From Morganella morganii (GTDB taxonomy: Bacteria > Pseudomonadota > Gammaproteobacteria > Enterobacterales > Enterobacteriaceae), in assembly GCF_019243775.1 (NCBI RefSeq), contig NZ_CP069157.1, forward strand, positions 1,674,001-1,738,000: a stretch of DNA of 64,000 bases, given 5' to 3'. The notes under the pieces are model-generated. The model did not search any database and was not told the DNA's origin. It was given only the letters and a program-made list of their open reading frames with translations. The position numbers were made by a program, and so were the translations under genes. Every line of letters begins with the position of its first letter. Position 1 is the first letter of the stretch. Positions 35,367-46,043 of the stretch are shown piece after piece.

Positions 35367-36386
35367 TTAGTTGTCGTTATAGCTCAGCTCGCCGCGCAGA
35401 TCCTGCTGCATCAGAATGCGGATCTCATCGCTGGTGTAATCCTGGCTGAGCAGATAATGCAGTTTGGTCAGCGCTGCCTCGAAGGTCATATCAAAGCCGC
35501 TGATCACGCCGGCTTCTGCCAGTGCATGACCGGTGGCATAGCCGCCCATATTGACGCGTCCTGAAATACACTGTGTCAGATTGATCACAATGATGCCGCG
35601 CTCTGTGGCCTCCCGCAATGCGGTGAGCAGTTTCGGTTGCTGCGGTGCATTACCGACACCGTAAGAGCGGATAATCAGTGCTTTGACCGGCTGCTGCAGA
35701 ATGTTGTTCACCACATCCACCGACAAGCCCGGATACACGGTTACCACGCCGATAGGCTGCGGGGTGATGTTATGCAGCGTGAAAGGTGCGGTGCTCTGCG
35801 GCAGCGGGTGAGTATTGAGATTGTGGATATTAATCCCGGCTTCCATCAGCGGCGGGTAGTTCGGGGAGGTAAAGGCCGCAAAACCGTCAGCATGTGCTTT
35901 GACGGTGCGGTTGCCCCGGTATAAGCGGTTATTGAAGAATAATCCCACTTCATTGACCGGATAATTCGCCGCCAGATAAAGGGCATTAAGCAGATTGATC
36001 TGGCCATCTGAGCGCAGTGCCTCAAGCGGGATTTGTGACCCTGTCACAATGACCGGCTTGGTCAGGTTCTCAAACATAAAGGAGAGCGCTGATGCGGTGA
36101 ACGCCATGGTATCCGTACCATGCAGGATAACGAAACCATCATAGTGGTCATACTGGGCTTTGATATCATCCGCGATACACTGCCAGTCATCCGGTGTCAT
36201 ATCGGAAGAGTCAATCAGCGGCTGGTGCTCGGTGATGGTGAAATCCGGCATCTCCGGACGGAAGAACTCCGGCATTTTGGCAACCTGGCGCTGAAGGTGG
36301 CCGGAAACAGGGATATAGCCCTGCGCCGAGTGCTGCATACCGATAGTCCCGCCGGTATAGACCACATAAATGGATTTCTTTTGCAT
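35367..36386 (-). CDS. ansA: L-asparaginase I (cytoplasmic)
   Basis: The start at 36386 gives MQKKSIYVVYTGGTIGMQHS, the AnsA N-terminus; 25 further upstream codons are open but cross the sppA terminator hairpin. The 339-residue enzyme has both asparaginase signatures: TGGTIGM with the catalytic Thr and HGTDTMAFTASALSF. No signal peptide is present, so it is the low-affinity cytoplasmic isozyme. It hydrolyses asparagine to aspartate and ammonia. It heads an operon with pncA. Confidence 0.95.
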   Translation of the reverse strand: MQKKSIYVVYTGGTIGMQHSAQGYIPVSGHLQRQVAKMPEFFRPEMPDFTITEHQPLIDSSDMTPDDWQCIADDIKAQYDHYDGFVILHGTDTMAFTASALSFMFENLTKPVIVTGSQIPLEALRSDGQINLLNALYLAANYPVNEVGLFFNNRLYRGNRTVKAHADGFAAFTSPNYPPLMEAGINIHNLNTHPLPQSTAPFTLHNITPQPIGVVTVYPGLSVDVVNNILQQPVKALIIRSYGVGNAPQQPKLLTALREATERGIIVINLTQCISGRVNMGGYATGHALAEAGVISGFDMTFEAALTKLHYLLSQDYTSDEIRILMQQDLRGELSYNDN

Positions 36387-36440
36387 GTTACTGCTCTTAA
36401 CAATGAGTACAGGGAAGGAAATTATAGGGGCTTCAGAAAT

Positions 36441-36473
36441 AAAAAAAAGCCTGTTCGTCACGAACAGGCTTTT
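36441..36473. terminator. Terminator of sppA
   Basis: AGCCTGTTCG (36448-36457) pairs with CGAACAGGCT (36461-36470), with an A8 run on the plus strand that becomes a T-run on the minus strand after the hairpin. Confidence 0.88.
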
Positions 36474-36491
36474 GTCAGCTGAGAAGAAAAC

Positions 36492-38354
36492 TTACTGAAT
36501 ATTGGTGCAATTTAAGCAGAATGCATAACGGTACTGCGGATCCGTCAGCATTTTCATAAAGGATGCCTGTTGTGTCAGCTGTGCGCCGACCGGTGCCGGG
36601 ATCAGTCCCTGCAATGATGACGGCAGTGTCACCTTCACATTACCGGCCGTTTCCGCAAGCAGTCTGTCAATGAATGTCATTTCCGGCTGCATCCAGTTCA
36701 GTACCGGATGCTCAACAGAAGCCAGCTCTGCGGCTTTGGCAACTGCATCATCAAAATCACCGAGTTTATCGACCAGGCCGTTAGCTTTGGCATCTGAACC
36801 GACCCAGACACGACCCTGCGCAATTTTATCCACTTCCTCCGGCGTCTTGTGACGGGATTTGGCAACGAGATTAATAAAATTGCTGTAGCCGCTTTCAATA
36901 TAGAGCTGCATCAGCTCTGAGAATTCCGGTGTCAGTGCTTTGGTTACGGTGGCATCGGCCAGCGGCGAGGTGGACACGCCGTCAGTGTGCACGCCGATTT
37001 CGCTCAGCGAGTCCTCAAACGTGGTGACTACGCCGAAAATACCGATGGAGCCGGTAATGGTGCTCGGTGAGGCAACAATGTAGTTTGCCGGTGTTGAGAC
37101 CCAGTAACCGCCGGAAGCTGCCACGCCGCCCATGGAAACCACCACGGCCTTGCCGCTCTGTTTCAGTGCCGCGACTTCCGCACGGATCTGCTCCGATGCC
37201 GTCACACTGCCGCCCGGGCTGTTCACCCGCAGTACCAGCGCTTTCACTTCCGGATCCAGACGGGCTTCGCGGAGTTGTGCGGCGATAGTATCACTGCCGG
37301 CCATGCCCGGGGCATCGGGACCGTCAACGATAGCACCCTGAACCACAACCACGGCGATGTTACCGGTGGTCTTGCCCTGCGGCACGCCGATGTTCATGTT
37401 TTTGGCGTACTCGGTAAACGGAATCGCATTGATTGTGTTGTTTTTCTTATCCCAGCCGAAAGTTTTGGTCATTTCGGATTCAAACACGTTAGCCGGCATA
37501 ATCTCATCAACCAGTTTTTGCGTGACGGCATAAGCGGCATTATCACCTTTTGCCGTTTTCATCAGAGCCAGCATCTGCTGTGCGCCCGGGAAAATAGTAT
37601 TCTTACCGGTTTTACGGTTTTCCGCGAGACTGGTGAGATAGTTATCCCACAGCACACTGATAAAACGCTGTGTGGATTCGCGGGCTTCCGGTGACATATC
37701 GTTGCGCAGCATCGGCTCAACCGCCGATTTATAGGTACCGACGCGGAAGATATGGGTTTTCACCTTCAGCATTTCCAGCAATTCGTTATAATACAGCGTA
37801 TTGGTGGCGAAGCCGTAGATACCGACGCTGCCCTGCGGCGGCATATATATCTTGTCTGCATAGGATGCCAGGTAGTATTGAGCCTGATTATAATTGCCGC
37901 TGACGGCATAGACCCGCTTACCCTGTTTGCGGAATTCCGTGATGGTTTTGCCGATATACTGAAGTGACGGCTGGTCAGCACCAACGAAATCATCCAGCTT
38001 CAGGATCATTCCGGTAATATCCGGGTCGGTGGCGGCGGTACGGATAGTTTCCACCACATCAAACAGGGAGTTTTCCTGTAACTGACCGGAAGACGCGCCA
38101 AGCAATTGGAGAGAGAGACTTTCCAGCGGACTGTTACGGGTCAGCTGATCGACGACAACGCCGGAAAGATTTACATATAATGCTCCGGGTTCACGGCTGG
38201 TCTGAGTATCCTGTTCACTCAGCAGTGCATAGGCCCCGGCGGCTAACAGCAGTATGATGATAAAAAGGACATTGGCGACAAGCTGACGCACAAAATTCAG
38301 TATACGCCAGCTCCATTTAAATATTCCGGCAATGATAGTCCATAAAGTATGCAT
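36492..38354 (-). CDS. sppA: Signal peptide peptidase SppA (protease IV)
   Basis: The 620-residue inner-membrane protease has one N-terminal membrane helix (about residues 22-46) and two repeated protease domains. The general-base lysine is in GTYKSAVEPM (about 208) and the nucleophile serine in GGVAASGGYWVS (about 408), matching the Ser-Lys dyad split over the two domains in E. coli SppA (618 residues). It degrades cleaved signal peptides in the membrane. It is divergent from ydjA. Confidence 0.96.
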   Translation of the reverse strand: MHTLWTIIAGIFKWSWRILNFVRQLVANVLFIIILLLAAGAYALLSEQDTQTSREPGALYVNLSGVVVDQLTRNSPLESLSLQLLGASSGQLQENSLFDVVETIRTAATDPDITGMILKLDDFVGADQPSLQYIGKTITEFRKQGKRVYAVSGNYNQAQYYLASYADKIYMPPQGSVGIYGFATNTLYYNELLEMLKVKTHIFRVGTYKSAVEPMLRNDMSPEARESTQRFISVLWDNYLTSLAENRKTGKNTIFPGAQQMLALMKTAKGDNAAYAVTQKLVDEIMPANVFESEMTKTFGWDKKNNTINAIPFTEYAKNMNIGVPQGKTTGNIAVVVVQGAIVDGPDAPGMAGSDTIAAQLREARLDPEVKALVLRVNSPGGSVTASEQIRAEVAALKQSGKAVVVSMGGVAASGGYWVSTPANYIVASPSTITGSIGIFGVVTTFEDSLSEIGVHTDGVSTSPLADATVTKALTPEFSELMQLYIESGYSNFINLVAKSRHKTPEEVDKIAQGRVWVGSDAKANGLVDKLGDFDDAVAKAAELASVEHPVLNWMQPEMTFIDRLLAETAGNVKVTLPSSLQGLIPAPVGAQLTQQASFMKMLTDPQYRYAFCLNCTNIQ

Positions 38355-38516
38355 GACGGCTCCAAAGACAAAGATGTCCTGCTATCGTAAAGAGGATGTG
38401 CGGATTTGTCAGCCTGAAAACGACACATTGCGGAAAATATAGGCAGTTAAGCAATCTATCCTTAAAAATAGTGAAAAAAGTGGTAGCTTATTAGCGACTA
38501 AAAAAGGGGAAAACCG

Positions 38517-39068
38517 ATGGATGCACTGACATTACTACTCAATCGCCGTTCTGCTTCTCGTCTGACCACACCTGCGCCCGAAGGCGAAGCATTAAAAAAT
38601 ATTCTCAATGCCGGGATGCGTGCGCCGGATCATGGCGCGTTACAGCCCTGGCATTTTATCGTGATGCAGGATGACGGCATCACCAAATTCAGTCAGTTGC
38701 TCGAAAAAGCGGCAAAAACAGCCGGACTCGGGCCGGAAGTGGAAGAGAAAGCCCGCAATGCGCCATTACGCGCACCGCTGATTATCACGGTTATCGCGAA
38801 AGTGAAGCCGGAACATAAAGTTCCTGAATGGGAGCAGGTTGCAGCGGCAGGTTGTTCGGTTCATGCGATGCAGATGGCTGCTGTGGCTCAGGGCTTCGGC
38901 GGGATCTGGCGCACCGGTTCGTGGACAAAGGACCCGGTGGTACGGGAAGGTCTGGGATGTGAGGAGCACGATAAAATTGTCGGCTTTCTGTATCTCGGCA
39001 CTCCGGCACTGAAAGCGCCTGCCAAAGTGGCGGCACCGGATCTGACACCGTTTGTCACGTATTTCTGA
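38517..39068 (+). CDS. ydjA: Nitroreductase family protein YdjA
   Basis: A 183-residue FMN-dependent nitroreductase. Blocks [36 protein letters not shown] and [12 protein letters not shown] match the minimal nitroreductase YdjA. It can reduce nitro compounds with NADPH, but the physiological substrate is unknown. It begins the operon ydjA-selD-topB, with 28 bp to the selD start. Confidence 0.94.
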   Translation: MDALTLLLNRRSASRLTTPAPEGEALKNILNAGMRAPDHGALQPWHFIVMQDDGITKFSQLLEKAAKTAGLGPEVEEKARNAPLRAPLIITVIAKVKPEHKVPEWEQVAAAGCSVHAMQMAAVAQGFGGIWRTGSWTKDPVVREGLGCEEHDKIVGFLYLGTPALKAPAKVAAPDLTPFVTYF

Positions 39069-39096
39069 GCGGATTGACGTTAACAAGGAGACTATC

Positions 39097-40140
39097 ATGT
39101 CAGAAGCGGTGCGTTTAACGCAATACAGTCACGGCGCGGGTTGCGGCTGTAAAATTTCCCCGAAAGTGCTCGACACCATCCTGCACAGTGAGCAGGCAAA
39201 ATTTATCGATCCTAATCTGCTGGTCGGCAATGAATCCCGTGATGATGCGGCGGTGTATGATATCGGTAATGGTACCGGCATCATCAGCACCACCGATTTC
39301 TTTATGCCGATTGTGGATGACCCGTATGATTTCGGCCGTATCGCGGCCACCAACGCCATCAGTGATATTTATGCTATGGGCGGCAAGCCGATTATGGCGA
39401 TTGCGATCCTCGGCTGGCCGGTCGCCAAACTTGCTCCGGAAATTGCACAACAGGTGATTGAGGGCGGACGGGCTGTCTGCCGCGATGCCGGTATTTCACT
39501 GGCGGGCGGCCACTCTATTGATGCGCCTGAGCCGATTTTCGGCCTGGCGGTCACCGGTATTGTCCCGACAGATAAAATTAAACAAAATAACCGTGCAAAA
39601 GCCGGTTGTCAGCTGCTGCTGACCAAACCGCTGGGTATCGGCATTCTGACTACGGCTGAAAAACAGAGCAAACTGCGTCCGGAACATAAAAATCTGGCGC
39701 GTGACACCATGTGTCAGCTCAATAAACCGGGTGCGGACTTCTCTGAAATCGACGGCGTAAAAGCTATGACCGACGTGACCGGCTTCGGTTTGCTCGGCCA
39801 CCTGAGTGAAATTTGTCAGGGTTCCGGGTTACAGGCCGTAATCCACACCGATTCTGTTCCGGTACTGCCTGGTGTGTATGACTATATTGCACAGGGTTGC
39901 TGCCCGGGCGGCACACAGCGTAACTTTGACAGCTACGGCCACCTTATCGGTGAAATGACCGACGTTCAGCGCAAACTGCTGTGTGATCCGCAGACATCCG
40001 GCGGCCTGCTGCTGGCGGTTGATCCGGCAGCGCGTGAGGAAGTGGAGGCAGTTGCCCGCAAATACGGCCTGACATTAAGCCCGGTCGGTGAACTGACTGA
40101 GCCGGACGCATCCCGTGCACTGATTGAAGTCACCGCATAA
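39097..40140 (+). CDS. selD: Selenide, water dikinase SelD
   Basis: The ATG at 39097 follows AAGGAG and gives [19 protein letters not shown]; 15 upstream codons inside ydjA are open but unlikely. The 347-residue protein has the catalytic Cys16 and Lys19 in GAGCGCK and the AIRS/PurM-type blocks [25 protein letters not shown] and DPQTSGGLL. It makes selenophosphate from selenide and ATP for selenocysteine and 2-selenouridine tRNA. The active site holds Cys, not selenocysteine. Its stop is two bases before the topB ATG. Confidence 0.96.
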   Translation: MSEAVRLTQYSHGAGCGCKISPKVLDTILHSEQAKFIDPNLLVGNESRDDAAVYDIGNGTGIISTTDFFMPIVDDPYDFGRIAATNAISDIYAMGGKPIMAIAILGWPVAKLAPEIAQQVIEGGRAVCRDAGISLAGGHSIDAPEPIFGLAVTGIVPTDKIKQNNRAKAGCQLLLTKPLGIGILTTAEKQSKLRPEHKNLARDTMCQLNKPGADFSEIDGVKAMTDVTGFGLLGHLSEICQGSGLQAVIHTDSVPVLPGVYDYIAQGCCPGGTQRNFDSYGHLIGEMTDVQRKLLCDPQTSGGLLLAVDPAAREEVEAVARKYGLTLSPVGELTEPDASRALIEVTA

Positions 40141-40142
40141 AC

Positions 40143-42107
40143 ATGCGTTTGTTTATTGCCGAAAAGCCCAGCCTCGCCCGTGCGATTGCGGATGTATTAC
40201 CCAAACCGCACCAGCGGGGGGACGGCTTTATCCGCTGCGGTCAGAATGACTGCGTGACCTGGTGTGTCGGCCACCTGCTGGAGCAGGCAGAGCCGGATGC
40301 GTATGATCCGCGTTATGCCCGCTGGAACCTGGCTGATCTGCCGATTATCCCGCAAAAATGGATCCTCAGACCCCGCGACGCGGTGGCGAAACAGCTGCGC
40401 ACCATCGGTACGCTGCTCAGTTCCGCAACCGAAGTTATCCACGCCGGAGACCCCGATCGTGAAGGGCAGTTGCTGGTGGATGAGGTCCTGGATTTCCTGG
40501 AGCTCGCGCCGGAAAAGCGTCAGCAGGTGCAGCGCTGTCTGGTCAATGATCTTAACCCGCAGGCGGTAACACGGGCGGTGGATAAAATGCGTCTTAACCG
40601 TGATTTTATCCCGCTGTGTGTTTCTGCGCTGGCCCGGGCACGGGCAGACTGGCTTTACGGCATCAATATGACACGCGCCTACACCATCCTCGGCCGTAAT
40701 GCCGGGTATAACGGTGTGCTTTCGGTCGGCCGGGTGCAGACCCCGGTGCTCGGGCTGGTGGTGCGGCGTGATGAGGAAATTGAAAACTTTGTACCTCGCG
40801 ATTTCTTTGAAGTGCGGGCACATATTGTTACCCCGGCGGACGAACGTTTTACGGCAATGTGGGTGCCGAGCGAGGCGTGCCAGGATTATCAGGATGACGA
40901 AGGACGCCTGACTCACCGGCCGCTGGCGGAGCATGTGGTCAGCCGCATCACCGGTAAACCGGCCTTTGTGACCGATTTTCAGGATAAAACGGAAAATGAA
41001 ATCGCGCCGCTGCCGTTTTCACTGTCTGCGTTACAGATTGAGGCTGCCAAACGCTACGGGCTGAGCGCCCAGGCAGTGCTGGATATCTGTCAGCGTCTGT
41101 ATGAAACCCACAAACTGATTACCTATCCCCGTTCGGACAGCCGTCATCTGCCGGAAGAGCATTTTGCCGGGCGTCACAGTGTGTTCAATGCGATTTCTGT
41201 GCATACCCCGCATCTGCTGCCGCAGGATAACCTCGATGATTCGCAGCGTAACCGCTGCTGGGACGATAAAAAGGTCGATGCGCACCACGCCATCATTCCG
41301 ACCGCCAAATCGGTCTCCGTGTCGCTCAGTGAGAATGAAGCCAATATCTACGAGCTGATCGCGCGTCAGTATCTGATGCAGTTTATGCCGGATGCACAAT
41401 ACCGCAAATGCGTGATTGAGCTGGATATCGCCAACGGCAAATTTGTGGCAAAGGCGCGTTTCCTTTCTCAGGCAGGCTGGCGGACCATGCTGGGTGCCAA
41501 AGAGCGTGACGAGGAAAACGAAGGTACACCGCTGCCGGTGCTGACCAAAGGGGATGAACTCCTTTGTGAGCGCGGTGAAGTGGTGGAGCGTCAGACTCAG
41601 CCGCCGAGACCCTTTACCGATGCCACGCTGCTGTCAGCTATGACCGGGATTGCCCGGTTTGTGAAAGATAAGGCGCTGAAAAAAGTACTGCGCGAAACTG
41701 ACGGACTGGGTACTGAAGCAACCCGTGCCGGGATTATCGAACTGCTGTTCCGCCGCGAGTTTTTGTACAAAAAAGGGCGCAATATTCATTCATCCCCGGC
41801 AGGACGCGCACTGATTCATGTTCTGCCCGAAATGGCCACCTTGCCGGATATGACGGCGCACTGGGAATCAACCCTGACACAAATCAGTGAAAAACAGTAT
41901 CGTTATCAGGATTTCATGGTGCCGTTGTCTGAAACCCTGACCGGACTGATAAACCAGGCCCGGCAGAACCGGAATGTCCGCGCTTTCCGTGATTTACCAC
42001 CGCCGCCGCAGGCGAAGAAGGCCGGCGCGAAAGGCAAAGGTAAAACCGCCGCGAAGGGCAAAGGGAAGACCGGCGGAAAAAAAGCGCCGCCACAGGAAGA
42101 AGAATAA
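40143..42107 (+). CDS. topB: DNA topoisomerase III
   Basis: The 654-residue enzyme starts [20 protein letters not shown], the Toprim domain, with [14 protein letters not shown] as the acidic metal motif. The catalytic tyrosine is in [13 protein letters not shown] (about residue 328). A basic tail of about 35 residues, rich in Lys, Gly and Ala, ends the protein and should bind DNA. It is a type IA topoisomerase that separates replicated and recombined DNA. Translation is coupled to selD (two-base gap). A terminator shared with xthA follows. Confidence 0.96.
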   Translation: MRLFIAEKPSLARAIADVLPKPHQRGDGFIRCGQNDCVTWCVGHLLEQAEPDAYDPRYARWNLADLPIIPQKWILRPRDAVAKQLRTIGTLLSSATEVIHAGDPDREGQLLVDEVLDFLELAPEKRQQVQRCLVNDLNPQAVTRAVDKMRLNRDFIPLCVSALARARADWLYGINMTRAYTILGRNAGYNGVLSVGRVQTPVLGLVVRRDEEIENFVPRDFFEVRAHIVTPADERFTAMWVPSEACQDYQDDEGRLTHRPLAEHVVSRITGKPAFVTDFQDKTENEIAPLPFSLSALQIEAAKRYGLSAQAVLDICQRLYETHKLITYPRSDSRHLPEEHFAGRHSVFNAISVHTPHLLPQDNLDDSQRNRCWDDKKVDAHHAIIPTAKSVSVSLSENEANIYELIARQYLMQFMPDAQYRKCVIELDIANGKFVAKARFLSQAGWRTMLGAKERDEENEGTPLPVLTKGDELLCERGEVVERQTQPPRPFTDATLLSAMTGIARFVKDKALKKVLRETDGLGTEATRAGIIELLFRREFLYKKGRNIHSSPAGRALIHVLPEMATLPDMTAHWESTLTQISEKQYRYQDFMVPLSETLTGLINQARQNRNVRAFRDLPPPPQAKKAGAKGKGKTAAKGKGKTGGKKAPPQEEE

Positions 42108-42138
42108 AAAAATGTCCCGCATTGCGGGACATTTTTTA
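42105..42138. terminator. Bidirectional terminator between topB and xthA
   Basis: AATGTCCCGC (42111-42120) pairs with GCGGGACATT (42124-42133), flanked by an A-run and a T-run, between convergent genes. Confidence 0.9.
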
Positions 42139-42948
42139 TCAGCGGGTTAAATCAAACTCAGCCCAGATTGGCGCGTGGTCAGAGGGTTTTTCCATACCAC
42201 GGATTTCATAATCAATGCCGGTGGCGGTACAGCGTGGTGCCAGCGCGTTGCTTGCCAGAATCAGGTCAATCCGCAGTCCCCGGTTGTCATCAAAGCCGCG
42301 TGAACGGTAATCGAACCACGAAAAACGGTCGTCTGCATCCGGATACATAGCGCGGTAAGTGTCAGTCAGTCCCCAACTGAGCAGGCGATCCATCCACTCG
42401 CGCTCTTCCGGCAGGAAAGAGCACTTGCCGGTCTTCAGCCAGCGCTTGCGGTTGGCGTCACCAATTCCGATATCAATATCCTGCGGGCTGATATTCATAT
42501 CACCCATAATAACAATCGGATCCTGGTTGGAGCGCCCGGACAGATAGTCCTGTAAATCCTGATAGAATTTGGTTTTCGCCGGGAATTTCAGCGGATGGTC
42601 GCGGCTTTCTCCCTGGGGGAAATAACCGTTAATCACTGTCAGTACCCCGGCCGGGGTATCAATATCCGCCATAATCAGACGGCGCTGGGCATCTTCATCA
42701 TCCCCTGCGAAGCCTTTGCGCACGGCAACCGGCTCTGCTTTGGTCAGCAGGGCGACACCGTAATGGGATTTCTGGCCGTGATAAAAAATGTGGTAGCCGA
42801 GGTGTTTCAGGTCATCGAGCGGGAACATCTCGTCATGGACTTTGGTTTCCTGGAGGCCGATAACATCAGGCTGATGCTGTGCGATAATCGCTTCCAGCTG
42901 GTGAGGCCGGGCTCTTAACCCGTTAATGTTAAAAGAGACAAACTTCAT
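42139..42948 (-). CDS. xthA: Exodeoxyribonuclease III
   Basis: The 269-residue protein begins [20 protein letters not shown] and carries the endonuclease/exonuclease/phosphatase fold motifs: [11 protein letters not shown] with the metal-binding Glu, [15 protein letters not shown], and [10 protein letters not shown] with the C-terminal [10 protein letters not shown]. It is the main AP endonuclease in base excision repair and a 3'-5' exonuclease. It is transcribed alone. Confidence 0.96.
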   Translation of the reverse strand: MKFVSFNINGLRARPHQLEAIIAQHQPDVIGLQETKVHDEMFPLDDLKHLGYHIFYHGQKSHYGVALLTKAEPVAVRKGFAGDDEDAQRRLIMADIDTPAGVLTVINGYFPQGESRDHPLKFPAKTKFYQDLQDYLSGRSNQDPIVIMGDMNISPQDIDIGIGDANRKRWLKTGKCSFLPEEREWMDRLLSWGLTDTYRAMYPDADDRFSWFDYRSRGFDDNRGLRIDLILASNALAPRCTATGIDYEIRGMEKPSDHAPIWAEFDLTR

Positions 42949-43362
42949 AGAATTCCAACCGGTTGATGAGTTAACAACAAAAGAGTAACAGATCGAAGAA
43001 AAAAAGTAACCCGCCGGCAGAATAATAAAAACCGGTACACCCGGCAGGGGTTAATATGTCTTAATTTTAATTGACAAAATAATCAGCATTAATAATGATT
43101 ATTCTTTCTTCTGTACAGTGAAATGAAATGGGTGTGATAAAAATCGGAAGGAAGATTTTTGTGTTTATGTATTAATCTTTAAAATGAAATTTAATAAAAC
43201 AGAATAATAAAAATATAACATTGCATTATTGTTATTGTATAAATTTTAATAAAAATCGTATTTAAACTCTTTGTGTAAGAAAAAAACACCAGAAATAAAG
43301 TCGTTACATATCAATAAGTAATTATTTAACTGATTATTTACTACAGCACAGGAATCGACATT
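42949..43362. other. AT-rich intergenic region upstream of the LysR-type gene
   Basis: About 410 bp with very low GC and no supported gene. A weak Fur-box-like stretch (AATAATGATTATTC, near 43090) is present but matches only about two thirds of the consensus. The composition suggests an H-NS-bound promoter region. Confidence 0.45.
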
Positions 43363-44226
43363 ATGTTTTTTTCAAGGAAGTTAGAAGCCTTTATGGCTGT
43401 TGTTGAATACGGCTCGCTCAGTAAAGCAGCAAAAGTGATGAACAGGACAACTCCGCCGGTGGCCAAGTCTATCAAGGATTTTGAGATCTCGCTGGGTAAG
43501 CGTTTATTTAAACGTGAAAAATTTGGTATGAGCCTGACACGGGAAGGGATGGAGTTATACAATGATCTTAAAGATCTCTATATGCAGGAAAAAGAAATTA
43601 CAAAAAAACATATCAGCGGAACGATATGTAATAAGGTGAATATATTTTATGACTGGGGGAAAAGTAAATATATTGCGGCACTGTACCGGACGGCATTCAA
43701 AGCGGGTATACAAATTAATATATTTCGTTTCCACTATGATTGTATTGATGAAATAAATGATTTTGAGGGCAATACGCTGATACTGTCGTCAGAGCAGGTT
43801 ATCAGCGAACGTTTTACGCTGCTGCGCCATTTACCGCAGGGGCAAATCGGAATCTGCTGCCGTCGTTCACTGTTTCAGGACTGTGATAACAATTTACAGA
43901 CATTATTATCCTCCTGTGTCTGGTTATGTGAGCCGTTATTATATGAAAGCCCGTTACTCAAAACATTATTGCTGCAGCTCGGTGAGCAGAGCAAACATGA
44001 ACATGTGCATCTGATCGACAATGTGAACAGTTATCTGCATCTGCTGATTGACGGGGATTATCTCTGCTTTATTGATGAGCACCCGAAAACGCTGCCGTAC
44101 AGCGATGAACTGATTTTTCTGCCGTTATCGCAGAGTGAGGCGGAAAATCATTGTTATCTGTACAAGTCAAAATCACACGCGAGTGTGCTGAACAAAATAA
44201 TGGATTGTATTGAGAATATGAAATAA
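43363..44226 (+). CDS. LysR-type transcriptional regulator, divergent C-terminus
   Basis: The 287-residue protein has a LysR-type winged helix-turn-helix at about residues 4-65 (EYGSLSKAAKVMNRTTPPVA, then FEISLGKRLFKR). The rest has only loose similarity to the usual effector domain and is rich in Cys (CCRRSLFQDC) and Leu. GC content is below that of the surrounding genes, especially in the first half, and the upstream 410 bp is very AT-rich, pointing to horizontal transfer or silencing by H-NS. It ends 16 bp before the 3' end of the tRNA-Tyr gene on the other strand. No neighbouring target operon is obvious. Confidence 0.78.
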   Translation: MFFSRKLEAFMAVVEYGSLSKAAKVMNRTTPPVAKSIKDFEISLGKRLFKREKFGMSLTREGMELYNDLKDLYMQEKEITKKHISGTICNKVNIFYDWGKSKYIAALYRTAFKAGIQINIFRFHYDCIDEINDFEGNTLILSSEQVISERFTLLRHLPQGQIGICCRRSLFQDCDNNLQTLLSSCVWLCEPLLYESPLLKTLLLQLGEQSKHEHVHLIDNVNSYLHLLIDGDYLCFIDEHPKTLPYSDELIFLPLSQSEAENHCYLYKSKSHASVLNKIMDCIENMK

Positions 44227-44242
44227 CAGGAGAGAAGATAGA

Positions 44243-44327
<85 letters not shown>

Positions 44328-44375
44328 AAAAATCAAATTGTCTGTCCGTTCAGCTGTTGCCTTGGGACGGGCTGC

Positions 44376-44403
44376 ATAATAGCAAATATGCGGACGCTGT
44401 AAA
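44376..44403 (-). promoter_or_regulatory. Promoter of tRNA-Tyr
   Basis: On the minus strand TTTACA (44403-44398), a 16-bp spacer and TATTAT (44381-44376) form a good sigma-70 promoter. It is followed by a GC-rich discriminator GCCCGTCCC typical of stringently controlled stable RNA genes. An A14 tract (44406-44419) just upstream of the -35 would act as an UP element. Confidence 0.75.
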
Positions 44404-44483
44404 GTAAAAAAAAAAAAAATGTGTGGTCGTTGTTTTTTTGCCCGAAGTGCACGTTAACCGTGCAACTTCAGGCAATTAAGCCG

Positions 44484-45333
44484 TTATAAAATGACAGTGC
44501 GGTTACCGTAAACGAATACCCGTTGTGTCAGAACACGCCCCAGGGCATGGCTGAGCACATTTTTTTCCACGTCACGACCGGCCATGACCATATCATCGGC
44601 GCTGTAAGTGTGGTCGACGTTAATCACGCTCTGGTGAATGATCGGACCTTCATCGAGGTTATCATTCACATAGTGCGCGGTGGCACCGATAATCTTCACG
44701 CCGCGCTCATATGCCTGATGATAAGGCCGTGCGCCGATAAAGGCCGGCAGGAAGGAGTGGTGGATGTTGATAATCTGGTTCGGATAGTGCTGCACAAATG
44801 CCGGGGTCAGCACACGCATGTATTTCGCCAGCACGACGTAATCCGGCTGATACTGGTCAATCTGCTGAATGATCTGCATATCATGCTGCTCACGGGTCAG
44901 TCCGTCGTGGCTGATATGATGGAACGGAATACCAAACTGTGTGACCAGATGAGACAACAGGTCGTGGTTGCCGATAACCGCTGCGATTTCGACATCCAGA
45001 CCGCCGTAGGCGCTTTTCATCAGAATATCGCCGAGGCAGTGTGCTTCTTTGGTCACCATAATGACAATACGGCGGCGTCCGGCGGAGGTTAATTCGCGCG
45101 TGGAGCCTTTCGGCAGGGCATCATCCAGGTCGGCCAGCAGGGTTTCATCGTTAAAAATCCCTTCCAGCTCGGTGCGCATAAAAAAGCGGCCGGTACGGTG
45201 ATCAACGAATTCATTGTTCTGGACAATATTCAGCTGATGCTTGTAACAAATATTGGTGATCTTGGCGATAAGACCTTTTGCGTCAGGGCAAATGGTTCGC
45301 AGAATTTTTTTTCTGGCTCGTCTGGTGTTGCAT
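44484..45333 (-). pseudogene. purU: Formyltetrahydrofolate deformylase PurU with frameshift near N-terminus
   Basis: The catalytic part is intact from MRTELEGIFN (45179) onward and contains AAVIGNHDLL, IINIHHSFLPAFIGARPYH and GATAHYVNDNLDEGP, the hydrolase signature. The missing N-terminus is present upstream in the same frame (ILRTICPDAKGLIAKITNIC, then HQLNIVQNNEFVDHRTG), an ACT domain, but this frame has no start codon. The proper start ATG (45333, MQHQTSQKK) is in another frame; joining the two needs one A fewer in the A8 tract (plus-strand T8 at 45305-45312). With eight A the peptide stops after 16 residues. Correcting it gives 282 residues, versus 280 in E. coli. PurU releases formate from 10-formyl-THF to supply PurT. 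It may be a sequence error, a true mutation or a slippage site. Confidence 0.85.
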
Positions 45334-45398
45334 GGAAGGTGTGGATCCTTAATAACTGATGTCGGTGATGTTTGTTTACAGAAAGTGCCTGTCCGGTG

Positions 45399-45875
45399 TC
45401 AGGCACAGCATTTTTTATATTTTTTTCCGGAGCCGCAGGGGCAGGGGTCATTACGGCCGATCTGTGGTTTTACGCCGTCGAGGTACATCCAGGCACCGTC
45501 AGTCAGGCGAAAACGGGAACGTTCGTGAATGAATTGTTTATCTTCGGACTTTTTATCAATAAAGCAAGCACAAAATTCAACGAAAGCCTCGTCCGGCGCG
45601 GTGCCGGGCTGAAAATCAATGACATTCAGTCCCAGCCATTCCGTTTCACCGAATCCGGCGGTCAGTTCTGTCCGCAGTGCTTCCGCGCGTGCCGGCGGAT
45701 ACCATGTCCGGATCAGATGATCAGCATTATGGGTGACAAACGCACTGTAACGCGAACGCATCAGTGCCCGCGCATCGGGGGCGGACTGCGCACCGGAAAG
45801 ATAAGGCTGGCAACACTGTGCAAAAGTATCCCCGCTGCCGCACGGGCAGGGATCGGTATCTGTAAAATGAGACAT
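45399..45875 (-). CDS. ychJ: YchJ family SEC-C motif protein
   Basis: The ATG at 45875 gives [20 protein letters not shown]; three more codons upstream are open to a TTG. The 158-residue protein carries a cysteine motif at each end: DPCPCGSG...CC near the N-terminus and [16 protein letters not shown] at the C-terminus, the latter being the SEC-C zinc-binding motif. The middle contains [20 protein letters not shown], the YchJ M domain. The function is unknown; SEC-C motifs bind zinc and often ribosomes or SecB. Between purU and rssB as in E. coli, but rssA is missing. Confidence 0.93.
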
Positions 45876-46043
45876 AATTATCAAATAATGTGTTCAGGGT
45901 AAATAATCGTAAGGAACAGAGCTCAGATGCTACCGGAAATAGCGATCACACGCTATCCTTAATCTCAGCAGCAGTGCGGGAGCAGCGGCATTCCCGGTGT
46001 TCCGGGCACGCTGGGTTGTGAGGCCGGGCAGAAAGGGGATGCG

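Noticed and set aside
43085-43105. Fur box upstream of the LysR-type gene
   Set aside because: Only about 12 of 19 positions match and the surrounding DNA is extremely AT-rich, so chance is likely.
44440-44480. Terminator for purU
   Set aside because: A hairpin is present, but on the purU strand it is followed by A residues, not T, so it is not a standard terminator.
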